DNA of 64,000 bases from Superficieibacter electus (GTDB taxonomy: Bacteria > Pseudomonadota > Gammaproteobacteria > Enterobacterales > Enterobacteriaceae), in NCBI RefSeq assembly GCF_002915575.1, contig NZ_PQGD01000005.1, positions 186,001 through 250,000 on the forward strand. Reading direction: 5' to 3'. Made by a program: the position numbers and the translations under genes. Below the pieces are notes generated by a model that was given only the letters and a program-made list of their open reading frames with translations, searched no databases and was not told the DNA's origin. Shown here piece by piece: positions 10,882-19,891 of this stretch. Positions within the stretch are counted from its first letter, which is position 1; the number at the start of each line of letters is the position of its first letter.

Positions 10882-10897
10882 TGGCACGCCGCTTGCT
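10882..10897 (+). promoter_or_regulatory. Sigma-54 promoter of glnK-amtB
   Basis: TGGCACGCCGCTTGCT matches the -24/-12 consensus TGGCACG-N4-TTGCW exactly, with GG at 10883-10884 and GC at 10895-10896. The predicted transcription start is about 45 bp before the glnK ATG. Confidence 0.92.
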
Positions 10898-10951
10898 TTA
10901 CTTCATCCGTGTGAGCTGCGGCCAAAACTGAATTCTGACTGGAGGGGATCT

Positions 10952-11290
10952 ATGAAGCTGGTAACAGTGGTAATTAAGCCATTTAAACTCGAGGACGTGC
11001 GTGAAGCGCTCTCTTCTATTGGTATTCAGGGGCTGACCGTGACCGAAGTGAAAGGCTTCGGGCGGCAAAAGGGGCACGCTGAACTCTATCGGGGGGCAGA
11101 GTACAGCGTTAACTTTCTGCCAAAGGTCAAGATTGATGTGGCTATCGCTGACGATCAGCTGGATGAAGTCATCGACATCATCAGTAAAGCGGCCTACACC
11201 GGAAAAATTGGCGACGGCAAGATTTTTGTCGCCGAGCTGCAACGCGTTATTCGCATTCGTACCGGCGAAGCCGACGAAGCGGCACTTTAA
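10952..11290 (+). CDS. glnK: GlnK, PII-family nitrogen signal protein
   Basis: 112 residues from ATG 10952, behind a strong GGAGGGG ribosome site; the longer upstream frame runs through the sigma-54 promoter and is not coding. The T-loop (GHAELYRGAEYSVNFLPK, residues about 37-55) contains Tyr51, the uridylylation site. The C-terminal RIRTGEADEAAL is typical. GlnK binds AmtB under nitrogen sufficiency and blocks ammonium conduction, and it signals through NtrB and the adenylyltransferase. It is co-transcribed with amtB (31-bp gap) from the NtrC-activated sigma-54 promoter. Confidence 0.97.
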   Translation: MKLVTVVIKPFKLEDVREALSSIGIQGLTVTEVKGFGRQKGHAELYRGAEYSVNFLPKVKIDVAIADDQLDEVIDIISKAAYTGKIGDGKIFVAELQRVIRIRTGEADEAAL

Positions 11291-11321
11291 CTCCTGGCAC
11301 ACAGTGATAGGGAACAAGAAA

Positions 11322-12608
11322 ATGAAGATAGCAACGATGAAAACGGCTCTGGGTGCTGCGGCGCTGTTACCTGGCCTTGCCATGGCCGCACCGGCGGTGG
11401 CTGATAAAGCTGATAACGCGTTTATGATGATTTGTACCGCGCTGGTCCTGTTTATGACTATTCCCGGCATTGCTTTGTTTTACGGCGGCCTGATCCGCGG
11501 CAAAAACGTGCTTTCAATGCTCACGCAGGTGACGGTGACGTTCGCCCTGGTCTGCGTGCTGTGGGTGATTTACGGCTACTCGCTGGCCTTCGGCGAGGGC
11601 AACAGCTTCTTTGGTAACTTTAACTGGGCAATGCTGAAAAACATCGAGCTGACGGCGGTTATGGGCAGCTTCTATCAGTATATCCACGTTGCTTTCCAGG
11701 GATCGTTCGCCTGCATTACTGTTGGATTGATTGTTGGTGCGCTGGCGGAACGTATTCGCTTCTCCGCGGTGCTGATTTTCGTGGTGGTATGGCTGACGCT
11801 CTCCTACATCCCGATTGCACATATGGTCTGGGGCGGCGGTCTGCTTGCTACCCACGGTGCGCTGGATTTCGCGGGCGGCACGGTGGTGCATATTAACGCG
11901 GCGATTGCCGGGCTGGTAGGCGCGTATCTGATTGGCAAACGCGTGGGCTTCGGTAAAGAAGCGTTTAAACCGCACAACCTGCCGATGGTGTTCACCGGTA
12001 CCGCTATTCTGTATGTCGGCTGGTTTGGCTTTAACGCCGGGTCGGCAAGCGCGGCCAACGAAATCGCGGCGCTGGCTTTCGTCAATACCGTTGTCGCCAC
12101 GGCAGCAGCCATTCTGGCGTGGGTGTTCGGCGAGTGGATCACCCGCGGTAAACCTTCCCTGCTGGGTGCCTGCTCAGGCGCGATTGCCGGACTGGTTGGC
12201 GTCACGCCTGCCTGTGGTTACATCGGCGTCGGCGGCGCACTGATCGTCGGTATCGCGGCGGGTCTGGCAGGGCTGTGGGGCGTAACGATGCTCAAACGCG
12301 TACTGCGCGTTGACGATCCGTGTGATGTGTTTGGCGTCCACGGCGTGTGCGGCATCGTCGGCTGTATCCTCACCGGGATCTTTGCGGCGACCTCTCTCGG
12401 CGGCGTTGGCTATGCGGAAGGTGTGACGATGGGCCATCAGGTGCTGGTACAGCTTGAAAGCATCGCCATTACGATTGTCTGGTCAGCGGTAGTGGCTTTC
12501 ATTGGCTATAAACTGGCAGATATGACCGTTGGGCTGCGCGTACCGGAAGAACAGGAGCGCGAAGGGCTGGATGTTAACAGCCACGGCGAGAATGCCTATA
12601 ACGCCTGA
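11322..12608 (+). CDS. amtB: AmtB ammonium channel
   Basis: 428 residues, as in E. coli, from ATG 11322. A cleavable signal peptide (MKIATMKTALGAAALLPGLAMA) is followed by eleven membrane helices. The pore histidine pair is visible in VVHINAAIAG and CDVFGVHGVCG. The trimeric inner-membrane channel conducts ammonium/ammonia and is plugged by GlnK. The overlapping longer frame that begins inside glnK is not used. A 10-bp-arm hairpin terminates the operon. Confidence 0.97.
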   Translation: MKIATMKTALGAAALLPGLAMAAPAVADKADNAFMMICTALVLFMTIPGIALFYGGLIRGKNVLSMLTQVTVTFALVCVLWVIYGYSLAFGEGNSFFGNFNWAMLKNIELTAVMGSFYQYIHVAFQGSFACITVGLIVGALAERIRFSAVLIFVVVWLTLSYIPIAHMVWGGGLLATHGALDFAGGTVVHINAAIAGLVGAYLIGKRVGFGKEAFKPHNLPMVFTGTAILYVGWFGFNAGSASAANEIAALAFVNTVVATAAAILAWVFGEWITRGKPSLLGACSGAIAGLVGVTPACGYIGVGGALIVGIAAGLAGLWGVTMLKRVLRVDDPCDVFGVHGVCGIVGCILTGIFAATSLGGVGYAEGVTMGHQVLVQLESIAITIVWSAVVAFIGYKLADMTVGLRVPEEQEREGLDVNSHGENAYNA

Positions 12609-12615
12609 TAAACGT

Positions 12616-12645
12616 GCCGGGCAGGATGCCTGCCCGGCCGTCTTA
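12616..12645 (+). terminator. glnK-amtB terminator
   Basis: Perfect repeat GCCGGGCAGG-ATG-CCTGCCCGGC directly after the amtB stop, followed by CGTCTTATTCT. The T run is modest. Confidence 0.75.
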
Positions 12646-12677
12646 TTCTCGGGGGAGCTTTTTCAGGCGCTGTCAGA

Positions 12678-13544
12678 TTAGCCGTTACTACGATTGCGCA
12701 TTACCCCTTCCTGGACGGTCGACGCCACCAGCACGCCATCCTGGGTATAAAATTCGCCGCGCACAAAGCCGCGTGCGCTGGAGGCCGAGGTGCTTTCCAC
12801 GCTATACAGCAGCCAGTCGTTCAGCGTAAACGGGCGATGGAACCACATGGAGTGATCGATAGTCGCCACCTGCATCCCTTTTTCCAGAAAACCGACGCCG
12901 TGCGGTTGAAGCGCCACCGGTAAAAAGTTGAAGTCAGAGGCGTAGCCCAGCAGGGACTGATGCACGCGTAAATCATCCGGCATCTGGCCATTGGCGCGCA
13001 TCCACACCTGACGCGTTGGTTCTGCAACATGGCCTTTCAGTGGGTTATGGAACTCTACCGGGCGGATCTCCAGCGGTTTTTCGCTGAGAAATTTATCTTT
13101 CACCTGCGGCGGCAGTAAATGCGCCAGCGCACGGGCGATATCCGTTTCTGATTTCAGCGAATCTGGCGCAGGGGCTGGTGGCATGATTTTCTGATGCTCA
13201 TAACCTGATTCCGGTGCCTGAAACGAGGCGGTCATATAAAAAATCGGCTTGCCGTTTTGCACGGCGGCCACACGGCGGGCGCTGAAGCTATTACCATCAC
13301 GCAACACTTCAACGTCATAAATGATGGGTTTCTGGCTATCACCAGGTCGCAAAAAATAGCTGTGGAAAGAGTGCACCAGCCGCTCTTCCGGCACAGTTTC
13401 TTTTGCCGCATAAAGTGCCTGACCCACTACCTGACCGCCAAAGACCTGGCGCAGGCCTAAATCTTCGCTCTGGCCGCGAAAAAGCCCTTCTTCAATTTTT
13501 TCCAGATTTAATAATGTCAGCAAATTGCTTAACGCCTGACTCAT
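12678..13544 (-). CDS. tesB: TesB acyl-CoA thioesterase II
   Basis: The start was chosen at the ATG giving [20 protein letters not shown], four codons inside the longest frame; this matches the E. coli protein and gives 288 residues (E. coli 286). It is a double hot-dog thioesterase that hydrolyses medium- and long-chain acyl-CoAs in the cytosol. The N-terminal repeat carries [14 protein letters not shown]; the C-terminal repeat carries [13 protein letters not shown] with the catalytic Asp. The last residues NRSNG differ from the E. coli tail. It is convergent with amtB. Confidence 0.96.
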   Translation of the reverse strand: MSQALSNLLTLLNLEKIEEGLFRGQSEDLGLRQVFGGQVVGQALYAAKETVPEERLVHSFHSYFLRPGDSQKPIIYDVEVLRDGNSFSARRVAAVQNGKPIFYMTASFQAPESGYEHQKIMPPAPAPDSLKSETDIARALAHLLPPQVKDKFLSEKPLEIRPVEFHNPLKGHVAEPTRQVWMRANGQMPDDLRVHQSLLGYASDFNFLPVALQPHGVGFLEKGMQVATIDHSMWFHRPFTLNDWLLYSVESTSASSARGFVRGEFYTQDGVLVASTVQEGVMRNRSNG

Positions 13545-13747
13545 AGCTTTCCTCAAGTAAATAGCGGGCTGTACGGTTCATTATAACCCAGAAAGTGAAG
13601 TGGTCCGATGCGTTCAAAAATCTGATTAACGGCCTGATTCCAGGCAAAAATAAGTGACTTGTGCCACACTTAACCACGTTGTCTTTTAGTTAACCACTCA
13701 TCTGGTGGGAATCAATCTCGCAGTGCATAGCGTATAAGGAGAACGTA

Positions 13748-14317
13748 ATGAAAGTCGTGCACATGTTAAGTGGTATTGCCGTAGCGGTTGCTCTGGCGGC
13801 CTGTGCTGATAAAAGTGCAGATATTCAGACCCCAGCGCTCAACCCCAATACGTCTGGTGTAGCCTCAAAGTCTGTCATACAGCAGCCTAATGTTTCCGGT
13901 ACCGTGTGGATTCGTCAGAAAGTGGCTTTACCGCCTGATGCGGTATTAACTGTCACTGTTTCTGATGCGTCCCAGTCTGATGCCCCATCAAAAGTGATTG
14001 CGCAGAAAGCCGTTCGTACCGAGGGTAAACAGCCTCCGTACAGCTATGTGCTGCCCTTTAACCCCTCGGATATTCAGCCGAATGCCCGCATTCTGCTGAG
14101 TGCGGCTATTACGGTTAAAGATAAACTGGTGTTTATTACTGATGGTGTGAAACCGGTTATTAATCAGGGCGGTACTAAAGTTGACCTGACCCTGGTCCCG
14201 GTACCACAGACTGCCGTACCGCTTCAGTCTGGTGGCGGTGCAGCGACGACGGTTCCGTCAACGTCGCCGACGCAAATTACCCCGTCGTCAGCTGTACCTG
14301 CTCCTACGGTCTATTAA
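13748..14317 (+). CDS. ybaY: YbaY, lipoprotein with a YscW-type domain
   Basis: 189 residues with a type II signal peptide ending in the lipobox LAAC (Cys19). Asp21 rather than Asp20 is present, so the standard Lol inner-membrane retention signal at +2 is absent (Ala at +2), which predicts outer-membrane sorting. The body around GTVWIRQKVALPPDAVLTVT is the YscW/YbaY beta-rich domain, and the tail is rich in Thr, Ser and Pro. The function is unknown. It is divergent from tesB, with about 200 bp of promoter DNA between. Confidence 0.92.
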   Translation: MKVVHMLSGIAVAVALAACADKSADIQTPALNPNTSGVASKSVIQQPNVSGTVWIRQKVALPPDAVLTVTVSDASQSDAPSKVIAQKAVRTEGKQPPYSYVLPFNPSDIQPNARILLSAAITVKDKLVFITDGVKPVINQGGTKVDLTLVPVPQTAVPLQSGGGAATTVPSTSPTQITPSSAVPAPTVY

Positions 14318-14323
14318 AATCTC

Positions 14324-14349
14324 CGCCCTCATCGTCACCGGTGAGGGCG
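14324..14349. terminator. Bidirectional terminator between ybaY and atl
   Basis: CGCCCTCA / TGAGGGCG hairpin followed by TTTAAAAT on the plus strand, with AAAAT before the left arm for the minus strand. Confidence 0.75.
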
Positions 14350-14350
14350 T

Positions 14351-14662
14351 TTAAAATATCCACCGATAGCGCTGCAAATCAATTTTCCCGCTTCCCGACA
14401 CGTATACACCCTCCGCTAACAAGGCCTGCCGCTGACGCTGGAGATCTGGTCCGGTCAGTGAAATCGTACCGTGACGGTTAACCACCCTGTGCCATGGCAG
14501 GGTAGATCCTTCCGGCAGACGTTTGAGTACACCTCCCACCTGGCGCGCAGCACGGGAAGAGCCTGCCAGTCGGGCGACATCACCATAGGTGGTGACGTAT
14601 CCCTCGGGTATGGCGGCAACGATTTGCCAGACGCGCTGCGGAAATGAATCTTCTGGGTCCAT
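14351..14662 (-). CDS. atl: Atl (YbaZ), alkyltransferase-like DNA damage protein
   Basis: The start was set at ATG 14662 (MDPEDSFPQRVWQIVAAIPE), giving 103 residues; the longer frame runs towards ffs and has no family match. It is homologous to the C-terminal domain of O6-alkylguanine transferases, but the active-site PCHRV is PWHRV here (Trp for Cys). The protein therefore binds alkylated guanine without transferring the alkyl group and passes lesions to nucleotide excision repair. The helix-turn-helix GYVTTYGDVARLAGSSRAAR and Arg finger region are conserved. Confidence 0.95.
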   Translation of the reverse strand: MDPEDSFPQRVWQIVAAIPEGYVTTYGDVARLAGSSRAARQVGGVLKRLPEGSTLPWHRVVNRHGTISLTGPDLQRQRQALLAEGVYVSGSGKIDLQRYRWIF

Positions 14663-14823
14663 GGCCTGCTCCTGTGTATAGAAGGGGTAGCATAAGCGGA
14701 CAGGCAGGCGGTGTGAAGCCTGAAAGGCGCTGTGCAATAAACCAGCATACGGTTTCCCCTGGCTTGCAATTGCCACTCGCAGCAGTGATAATGCGCCTGC
14801 GCGTTGGTTACAACGCTCTCAAT

Positions 14824-14937
14824 GGGGGCTCTGTTGGTTCTCCCGCAACGCTACTCTGTTTACCAGGTCAGGTCCGGAAGGAAGCAGCCAGAGCAGATGA
14901 CGTGTGTGCCGGGATGTAGCTGGCAGGGCCCCCACCC
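14824..14937 (+). ncRNA. ffs: 4.5S RNA of the signal recognition particle
   Basis: 114 nt starting GGGGGCTCTGTTGGTTCTCC and ending GGCAGGGCCCCCACCC. The apical Ffh-binding region CAGGTCAGGTCCGGAAGGAA with its GGAA tetraloop is intact, and the first and last bases pair into the terminal stem. It differs from E. coli at only a few positions. It folds into the long hairpin that binds Ffh for co-translational membrane targeting. Confidence 0.98.
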
Positions 14938-15164
14938 ATTTCTGCGCTTCATTTTTTCGGCTTGCTTTGCATCCTGCCATTAGCCTCAAAATTATTCACC
15001 TTAAGGTTTTACCCAATCGATTGTAATAATCCTGAAAAGAATCTTTCATTCTTCTGTCACAAACGGCAGGCACAATAACAATGGGATTAGTTTCGGGATA
15101 GAATTTATCTGTGGAACGGACAATAAATTAACGTTGTATATTACCTACAAGGGAAGCGTTAACC
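14938..15164. other. Intergenic region upstream of the ribbon-helix-helix pair
   Basis: No gene is seen. The DNA is richer in A+T than its surroundings. Near the end, TTGTA-N7-TACAA (15134-15150) is a 5-bp-arm inverted repeat just before the AAGGGA ribosome site; it could be an autoregulatory operator for the ribbon-helix-helix protein. This is inference. Confidence 0.4.
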
Positions 15165-15413
15165 ATGGCCACTGTAGTCTTAAATGTAAAAATTGATGAG
15201 ACGCTAAAAGAAAAACTTCGTCGGTATGCAGAAGAAAATAATGAAAATTTGAGTACAGCAACGGAGAAATTATTACTGTCGGCCTTCGAGATTACCGATG
15301 ACGCGGACGTCTCGGAAGATGACATTGACAGTCAGCATACTGAAGAGGAAGTCACTCCTTTCACTCCTAAAGAAATCAAAGCATTACGAAAAATTCTGAA
15401 GAAGAGAAAATGA
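15165..15413 (+). CDS. Small ribbon-helix-helix (CopG/Arc-type) protein, putative antitoxin-like regulator
   Basis: 82 residues. The N-terminus ATVVLNVKIDETLKEKLRRY reads as the DNA-contacting beta strand followed by helix A, and ENLSTATEKLLLSAFE as helix B, the ribbon-helix-helix pattern (residues about 3-43). The middle is strongly acidic (DDADVSEDDIDSQHTEEE) and the C-terminus is basic (KEIKALRKILKKRK). Its stop overlaps the next start by 4 bp (ATGA), so the two are coupled. The layout, an RHH gene before a small coupled gene, resembles toxin-antitoxin operons, but no toxin family is recognised. E. coli has ybaA in this gap instead. Confidence 0.7.
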   Translation: MATVVLNVKIDETLKEKLRRYAEENNENLSTATEKLLLSAFEITDDADVSEDDIDSQHTEEEVTPFTPKEIKALRKILKKRK

Positions 15414-15625
15414 AACCACAAACCTCAGTAGCGCGTAACTATGCCGAAGCCTGTGAACTTTTACGTTCAGGCTATGTTAAACAGGTCCGCCTTAACTGGA
15501 ATGTTGGCAGCGATGAGTTTTTTCGTATTGCCTCTGACTGGTGCGATACCGGGGCGAAAATTAAAAAAGAGGGCGGAAGTTTTATCATCGCATTGAAAGG
15601 ATTCCCTATCCCCCCTCAGCAATAA
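15410..15625 (+). CDS. Small uncharacterised protein coupled to the RHH gene
   Basis: 71 residues, starting within the ATGA overlap with the upstream gene. No family is recognised. It is basic, with predicted alternating helix and strand: a helix at residues about 8-20 (ARNYAEACELLRSGY), strand VKQVRLNWNV, helix DEFFRIASDWCDTGAKI and a final strand SFIIALKGFPI. No membrane segment is seen. If the pair is a toxin-antitoxin module this would be the toxin candidate; it could equally be a co-regulator or a partner of the RHH protein. Confidence 0.6.
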   Translation: MKPQTSVARNYAEACELLRSGYVKQVRLNWNVGSDEFFRIASDWCDTGAKIKKEGGSFIIALKGFPIPPQQ

Positions 15626-15728
15626 TGCTGTTGTCATGTTTCCGTCATTAAGGCGAAACAGCAAAACGTCATGATGACAAAAAAATGAGAAGATCGATCC
15701 ACCTCATCTCGTTCATGGATGACGTTTA

Positions 15729-15756
15729 CGGCGGGTTACGTAACCCGCCGCTATTT
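15729..15756. terminator. Palindromic bidirectional terminator
   Basis: A perfect 22-bp palindrome (CGGCGGGTTAC and its reverse complement), no unpaired loop bases in DNA, then CTATTTTA. It lies between the RHH pair and the convergent flavin-reductase gene. Confidence 0.7.
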
Positions 15757-15773
15757 TATGTGCTGGCGTAACG

Positions 15774-16319
15774 TCAGGATACTTTCGTAAATAATGCCCT
15801 GCGCTCAATGAGAGCACCGTCGGTGCGAAACACGCCATCCCCGGTGTAGTGAAGCGTTTGCGGCCACTCCGGCTTCGGTTTTACCCGCGCGGCCACCACT
15901 TCAAAAATAAAAAAGTTGTAGCGCTCGACCATGGCGTCATCGTACAACCGGCACTCAAAATTGGCATGGCATTCGGCAATAGAAGGTGCGCTGACCCGCT
16001 CGCTGGTTTCTGCCGTCAGTGAGAAGGTCTCAAACTTATTCGTGTTGGTACCGCTACAGTTACCAATTTTCGCCACCGTATCGGCCATCGCCGCATCGGG
16101 CAGGTTAATGACGCATTCACCGCTGTTGCGAATGCGCTCAAAGCTGAGGTTACCCGCTGAAATCATGCAACCTATCAGCGAAGGCGAAAATTCGAGGATC
16201 GTATGCCAGCCAAGCGTCATGATATTATCCTGATCCTGCCAGCGGCTGCTGATGAGGACGACCGGACCCGGTTCCAGCCAGTGACGGACATCTTCCACCG
16301 GCCATTGCTGTTTTTTCAT
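15774..16319 (-). CDS. Flavin-reductase-like (FMN-binding split barrel) protein
   Basis: 181 residues of the flavin reductase-like domain family. The split barrel begins near PGPVVLISSRWQDQDNIMTL, with the typical FSPSLIGCMIS and SGECVINLP strands and a short C-terminal extension. Family members bind FMN and often supply reduced flavin or act as small oxidoreductases; the substrate is unknown. It starts 5 bp after the pdeB stop, so it probably shares that transcript. It has no counterpart here in E. coli K-12. Confidence 0.8.
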   Translation of the reverse strand: MKKQQWPVEDVRHWLEPGPVVLISSRWQDQDNIMTLGWHTILEFSPSLIGCMISAGNLSFERIRNSGECVINLPDAAMADTVAKIGNCSGTNTNKFETFSLTAETSERVSAPSIAECHANFECRLYDDAMVERYNFFIFEVVAARVKPKPEWPQTLHYTGDGVFRTDGALIERRALFTKVS

Positions 16320-16324
16320 CGGCG

Positions 16325-17872
16325 TTATCTCCTGCTGGCCCAGGCGATAAACGAGAGCTTATCGAGGGCCTTACTGTAAAACCACCCCTGACCATATTGT
16401 ACGCCATGTTCGCGAAACCAGGATTCTTGCTGCGCTGTCTCAATACCTTCCGCAACCATTTCCAGATGAAGCGTTCGGGCCATTTTAATAATATGTGGCG
16501 TCACGTTATTGTATTCGAGCGCCTCAATAAAAGACTTATCGATCTTAAGCAGGTCCGCTTCGATATTCTGCAAATAGCTGAGACTCGAAAAACCGGTGCC
16601 AAAATCATCGATATAAATAGCATGCCCCGCCTGTCGGTAGCGCGCAATGACGGGGGCGCTCATGGCAGGATCGGTAAAACTGCGTTCGGTTAGTTCCAGA
16701 GCAATTTGCGCCGGACGAAGCTGCCAGTGCGCGATATGCCGCGCTAAGCGTGCAGGCAGGGAAGGAGAAAGCAAATCGCTGGCGGCTATATTAATAGAAA
16801 TATGGCAATCGGGATGCTGCTGAAGCCATGCGCCCAGATCGGTAAACACGCGATCGACAATCAATTCCGTCAGCGGTGCCATTAAACCCGTTTGTTCTGC
16901 CAGGTGGATAAAAATATCCGGCGCGAGAAATGTGCCATCGGGCTGCGGCCAGCGAGCTAAGGCTTCTGCGCCAGCCAGACGGCCATCTTCCAGGGCGATA
17001 ATGGGCTGATAATAAACGATAATATCTCGGGCACGGATGGCGTCCAGCAGCCGCTGGCGCGGCGACTGGAGACGGCGCAGTATGCGCATGATGAGCCAGG
17101 CTGCCACTACACTGACAATGCCGCCAAAGGGGAGCCAGTACAGTAACTGATGCCGCCAGTCGTTATCCAGCGGCGTTAAGGACGCCCAGGTAAGGATAGC
17201 GATGTTCAGTTCAGGATAACGGCTGACGTGGTACATCGTGTTGCCATGAGAAAACGACGTCTGTCCGGTACGCGCTGCCTGCGTCCACACCTCGTTGGCA
17301 AGGGGGGCACTACTGGCAATTAATAGATTGTTTTTAACGCCAATCAACGCCACATTTATCGGCCAAGGGCCATACGGAATGACGTCAATTAAAGCATCAG
17401 GATCGATCATTATTACGTAGTGTGAGCTGCCGAGGGCCGCCATATTACGGTGGATGCCTAAATCGCTTTTTGCGGTATACCAGAAGCGGTACCCCTTTGG
17501 GGTCAGGGTGAGTGGCGCGGGAAACGTACCGCTGGTGTTCATGCCTTCAAAAGATGAACAGACTGGCTGACCTTGATTGAGATAGAGAATTTCCTGAATG
17601 TAACGCCGGCTGTAAGAAATCCGACGCATCTCCAGCAAATGCGCATCGCTACACGGTATCATCTGAAGGGTTTCCAGCTGTTGTAGCGCCTCTTCAGCCT
17701 GGGTTGCCACCTTTTCTGTGCGCAGTATGACTCTGTCAGAGAAGCGTTGCAGCTCATCAGTAAATTGCCGGCTGGCATGTTGATGTGCCATCCAGACGCT
17801 CAGGCTGACCGGCAATAGCGCGGTGAGAATAAGCACGCCGGAGATCAATACTATCAGACGCCGGGTTCGCAT
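16325..17872 (-). CDS. pdeB: PdeB (YlaB), CSS-EAL cyclic-di-GMP phosphodiesterase
   Basis: The start at ATG 17872 (MRTRRLIVLISGVLILTALL) gives 515 residues, close to E. coli PdeB. An N-terminal membrane segment is followed by a periplasmic CSS-motif domain (about residues 30-235, with IPCSDAHL and PVCSSFEG holding the redox-sensitive cysteines), a second membrane helix, then a cytosolic EAL domain. The EAL motif in AGAEALARW, NIAASDLL, IDDFGTGFSSLSYL and the KIDKSFIE loop indicate catalytic competence. In related enzymes the periplasmic disulfide state (DsbA/DsbB) controls activity. It diverges from the GntR gene with about 100 bp between. Confidence 0.93.
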   Translation of the reverse strand: MRTRRLIVLISGVLILTALLPVSLSVWMAHQHASRQFTDELQRFSDRVILRTEKVATQAEEALQQLETLQMIPCSDAHLLEMRRISYSRRYIQEILYLNQGQPVCSSFEGMNTSGTFPAPLTLTPKGYRFWYTAKSDLGIHRNMAALGSSHYVIMIDPDALIDVIPYGPWPINVALIGVKNNLLIASSAPLANEVWTQAARTGQTSFSHGNTMYHVSRYPELNIAILTWASLTPLDNDWRHQLLYWLPFGGIVSVVAAWLIMRILRRLQSPRQRLLDAIRARDIIVYYQPIIALEDGRLAGAEALARWPQPDGTFLAPDIFIHLAEQTGLMAPLTELIVDRVFTDLGAWLQQHPDCHISINIAASDLLSPSLPARLARHIAHWQLRPAQIALELTERSFTDPAMSAPVIARYRQAGHAIYIDDFGTGFSSLSYLQNIEADLLKIDKSFIEALEYNNVTPHIIKMARTLHLEMVAEGIETAQQESWFREHGVQYGQGWFYSKALDKLSFIAWASRR

Positions 17873-17973
17873 AGTTGCTGTTCCTGTGGAAATAAGGGCA
17901 GGCAGAAAAGATATTCTGCAAATAATAGCGCTCAATCCGCTATCATACCGTGATTTTATTTGGCGAGAGCGCA

Positions 17974-18690
17974 ATGAAAAAAAGCGAGTTTGTTACCCAG
18001 GATCTGCTCAGCAAGATCTATCAGAATGATCCCTCTGGTCCACGTAAACTCCCGCCAGAGCGCCAGCTTGCCGAAGAGTACGGCGTATCACGATTTACGA
18101 TTCGTCAGGCGCTGGAAAGACTGGTGCGCATTGGCGTCGTGCGGATCGTGCAGGGGTCGGGGATCTGGATCAACACCTCTGCCCGTAACAATCCGCTGGT
18201 GTATAACTCAATTACGGAAAAACGTTTCGACCAGATCCGTTTTCGCACCATTAGCCTGCATAAAAAGCGGCCCGACCGTGATGAGCAGCAAATTTTTGGC
18301 ATTAATGAGCAGACATTTATCTGGCAGTTTTGTCGCCTGCGTTATGTGGACGAAAGCGCCGTACAAATTGAAGTCTCGCGTATGCCGGTAACGCTATTCA
18401 CCGATCTGAATCAGCAGGTTATTGAGCAATCACTACAGCAATATGTGCTCAGTAAGGGCTACCAGATTTCACATTTGCTCACCAGCTATCGGGCGGTTAG
18501 CGTCAGCCGCGAGCAGGCAGCGCTGCTGGGCTGTAAAAAAGGCAGTCCGGCGATGCACATTAATAATCGTGGGATCTTAAGCGACGGCCAGGTGTTTGAA
18601 ATCAGCGATATTATTGATATCAATTACACCTGCACCTACGTCATTCCCCACAATCGCGATAATCTCGCCTGGCGTCAGGGATCGTCCTGA
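17974..18690 (+). CDS. GntR/HutC-family regulator (UTRA ligand domain)
   Basis: The start was taken at ATG 17974 (MKKSEFVTQDLLSKIYQND), eight codons into the longest frame; 238 residues. An N-terminal winged helix (KLPPERQLAEEYGVSRFTIRQALERL, about residues 20-50) is followed by a UTRA-type effector domain of the HutC/FarR kind. It ends 1 bp before the stop of the convergent dehydratase gene, and the PTS gene lies just beyond. It is therefore probably the local repressor of this sugar system, with a phosphorylated sugar or sugar acid as inducer (inference). Confidence 0.85.
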   Translation: MKKSEFVTQDLLSKIYQNDPSGPRKLPPERQLAEEYGVSRFTIRQALERLVRIGVVRIVQGSGIWINTSARNNPLVYNSITEKRFDQIRFRTISLHKKRPDRDEQQIFGINEQTFIWQFCRLRYVDESAVQIEVSRMPVTLFTDLNQQVIEQSLQQYVLSKGYQISHLLTSYRAVSVSREQAALLGCKKGSPAMHINNRGILSDGQVFEISDIIDINYTCTYVIPHNRDNLAWRQGSS

Positions 18691-18691
18691 A

Positions 18692-19891
18692 TCATGGCGT
18701 GTGGATAGTCCCGTCTGCCAGCCGGCTTTGGGTCCATTCGTGCGGGCGGTAAACCACCGGGTAGCGCTCCGCCAGCGCATGATCAAACGTCACGCCGATC
18801 CCGGGCTGTTCCGGCGGATAAATAAACCCGTCTTTAACCTGGGGCGCGCCAGGAAAAACGGCATCGGTTGTAGCGGAACGCGCAATGAACTCCTGAATTG
18901 CCGCATTATGCAAATGAATATTCAGATGCGTATTCACCGCCACGCCGATAGGACTCATATCGCCAGGGCCGTGCCACGCCAGGCGAATACCAAATGCCTG
19001 ACACAGCACTGCCAGTTTAAGCGCAGGGGTGATGCCGCCAATTTGTGAAATGTGGCAGCGGATGAAATCAATACGGCGGTTAATAATCAGATCGTGCCAC
19101 TCAGCCGGATTATTAAATAGCTCGCCCATCGCCAGCGGCACGCTGCTGTGCTGGCGAACCTGATCCAGCCAGGCGCTCTGCTGCGGCGCAAGAATATCTT
19201 CAAGAAACCACGGACGGTAAGGTTCGAGCTGTTTTGCCAGTTGTACCGCCTGCTGTGGAAAGAGCCGCTCATGGACATCGTGCAAAATATTCAACGTCTC
19301 GCCGTATTTCTCCCGCAGCGCCCGGAACATGGCAACGGTGTTATGCAGGTACTCTTCCTGTGAAAAATACGCACCCGCCGTGGGGTGCTCCGGCGTATGC
19401 ATCTGCGTGGGCGTGCCACCGTAAAAACCGAGCTGACAGCGAATATGTCGATATCCCTGCGCCCGTAAGCCGTCAACGGCTGCAAAAAGTTCCTCAAGCG
19501 TTTCGCCGCTGGCGTGAGTATAAGCGGCAATCGCATCGCGGGATTTACCTCCCAGCAGCTGATAGAGCGGCATATCGGCGAGCTGAGATTTGATATCCCA
19601 TAACGCCATATCGACGCCGGAAATGGCGTTATTCATTACCGGGCCATTACGCCAGTAAGCGTTGACGTTCATCATTTGCCACAGGTCTTCAATATGATTC
19701 GCATCGCGACCCACCAGCAGTGGAGTGAGATACTCCTCGACCAACGTTTTCACCGCCAGCGGACGCTGCTGGAAGGTCGCGCAACCATGGCCCGTGACGC
19801 CCTTATCCGTCGTTACCCGCACGGTAACCAGGTTATGACGGTCAGGGCGGGTGACAAAACACTCGATGTTCTTAATGATGGTAGGGGTCAC
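18692..19891 (-). CDS. Enolase-superfamily sugar-acid dehydratase (ManD/RspA-like)
   Basis: 399 residues with a mandelate-racemase N-terminal cap and a C-terminal beta-barrel. It resembles RspA and D-mannonate dehydratases: HDVHERL carries metal ligand Asp205 and His207, WFLEDIL carries Glu231, MGELFNN carries Glu257, and WHGPGDMSP carries His307, so the Mg-binding triad and catalytic His are present. The family dehydrates D-mannonate or D-gluconate, and some members have little activity on either, so the substrate is open. It is divergent from the PTS gene and convergent with the GntR gene. Confidence 0.85.
   Translation of the reverse strand: MTPTIIKNIECFVTRPDRHNLVTVRVTTDKGVTGHGCATFQQRPLAVKTLVEEYLTPLLVGRDANHIEDLWQMMNVNAYWRNGPVMNNAISGVDMALWDIKSQLADMPLYQLLGGKSRDAIAAYTHASGETLEELFAAVDGLRAQGYRHIRCQLGFYGGTPTQMHTPEHPTAGAYFSQEEYLHNTVAMFRALREKYGETLNILHDVHERLFPQQAVQLAKQLEPYRPWFLEDILAPQQSAWLDQVRQHSSVPLAMGELFNNPAEWHDLIINRRIDFIRCHISQIGGITPALKLAVLCQAFGIRLAWHGPGDMSPIGVAVNTHLNIHLHNAAIQEFIARSATTDAVFPGAPQVKDGFIYPPEQPGIGVTFDHALAERYPVVYRPHEWTQSRLADGTIHTP

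Noticed and set aside
14663-14776. 38-codon N-terminal extension of Atl
   Set aside because: No family similarity; ATG 14662 gives the expected Atl domain.
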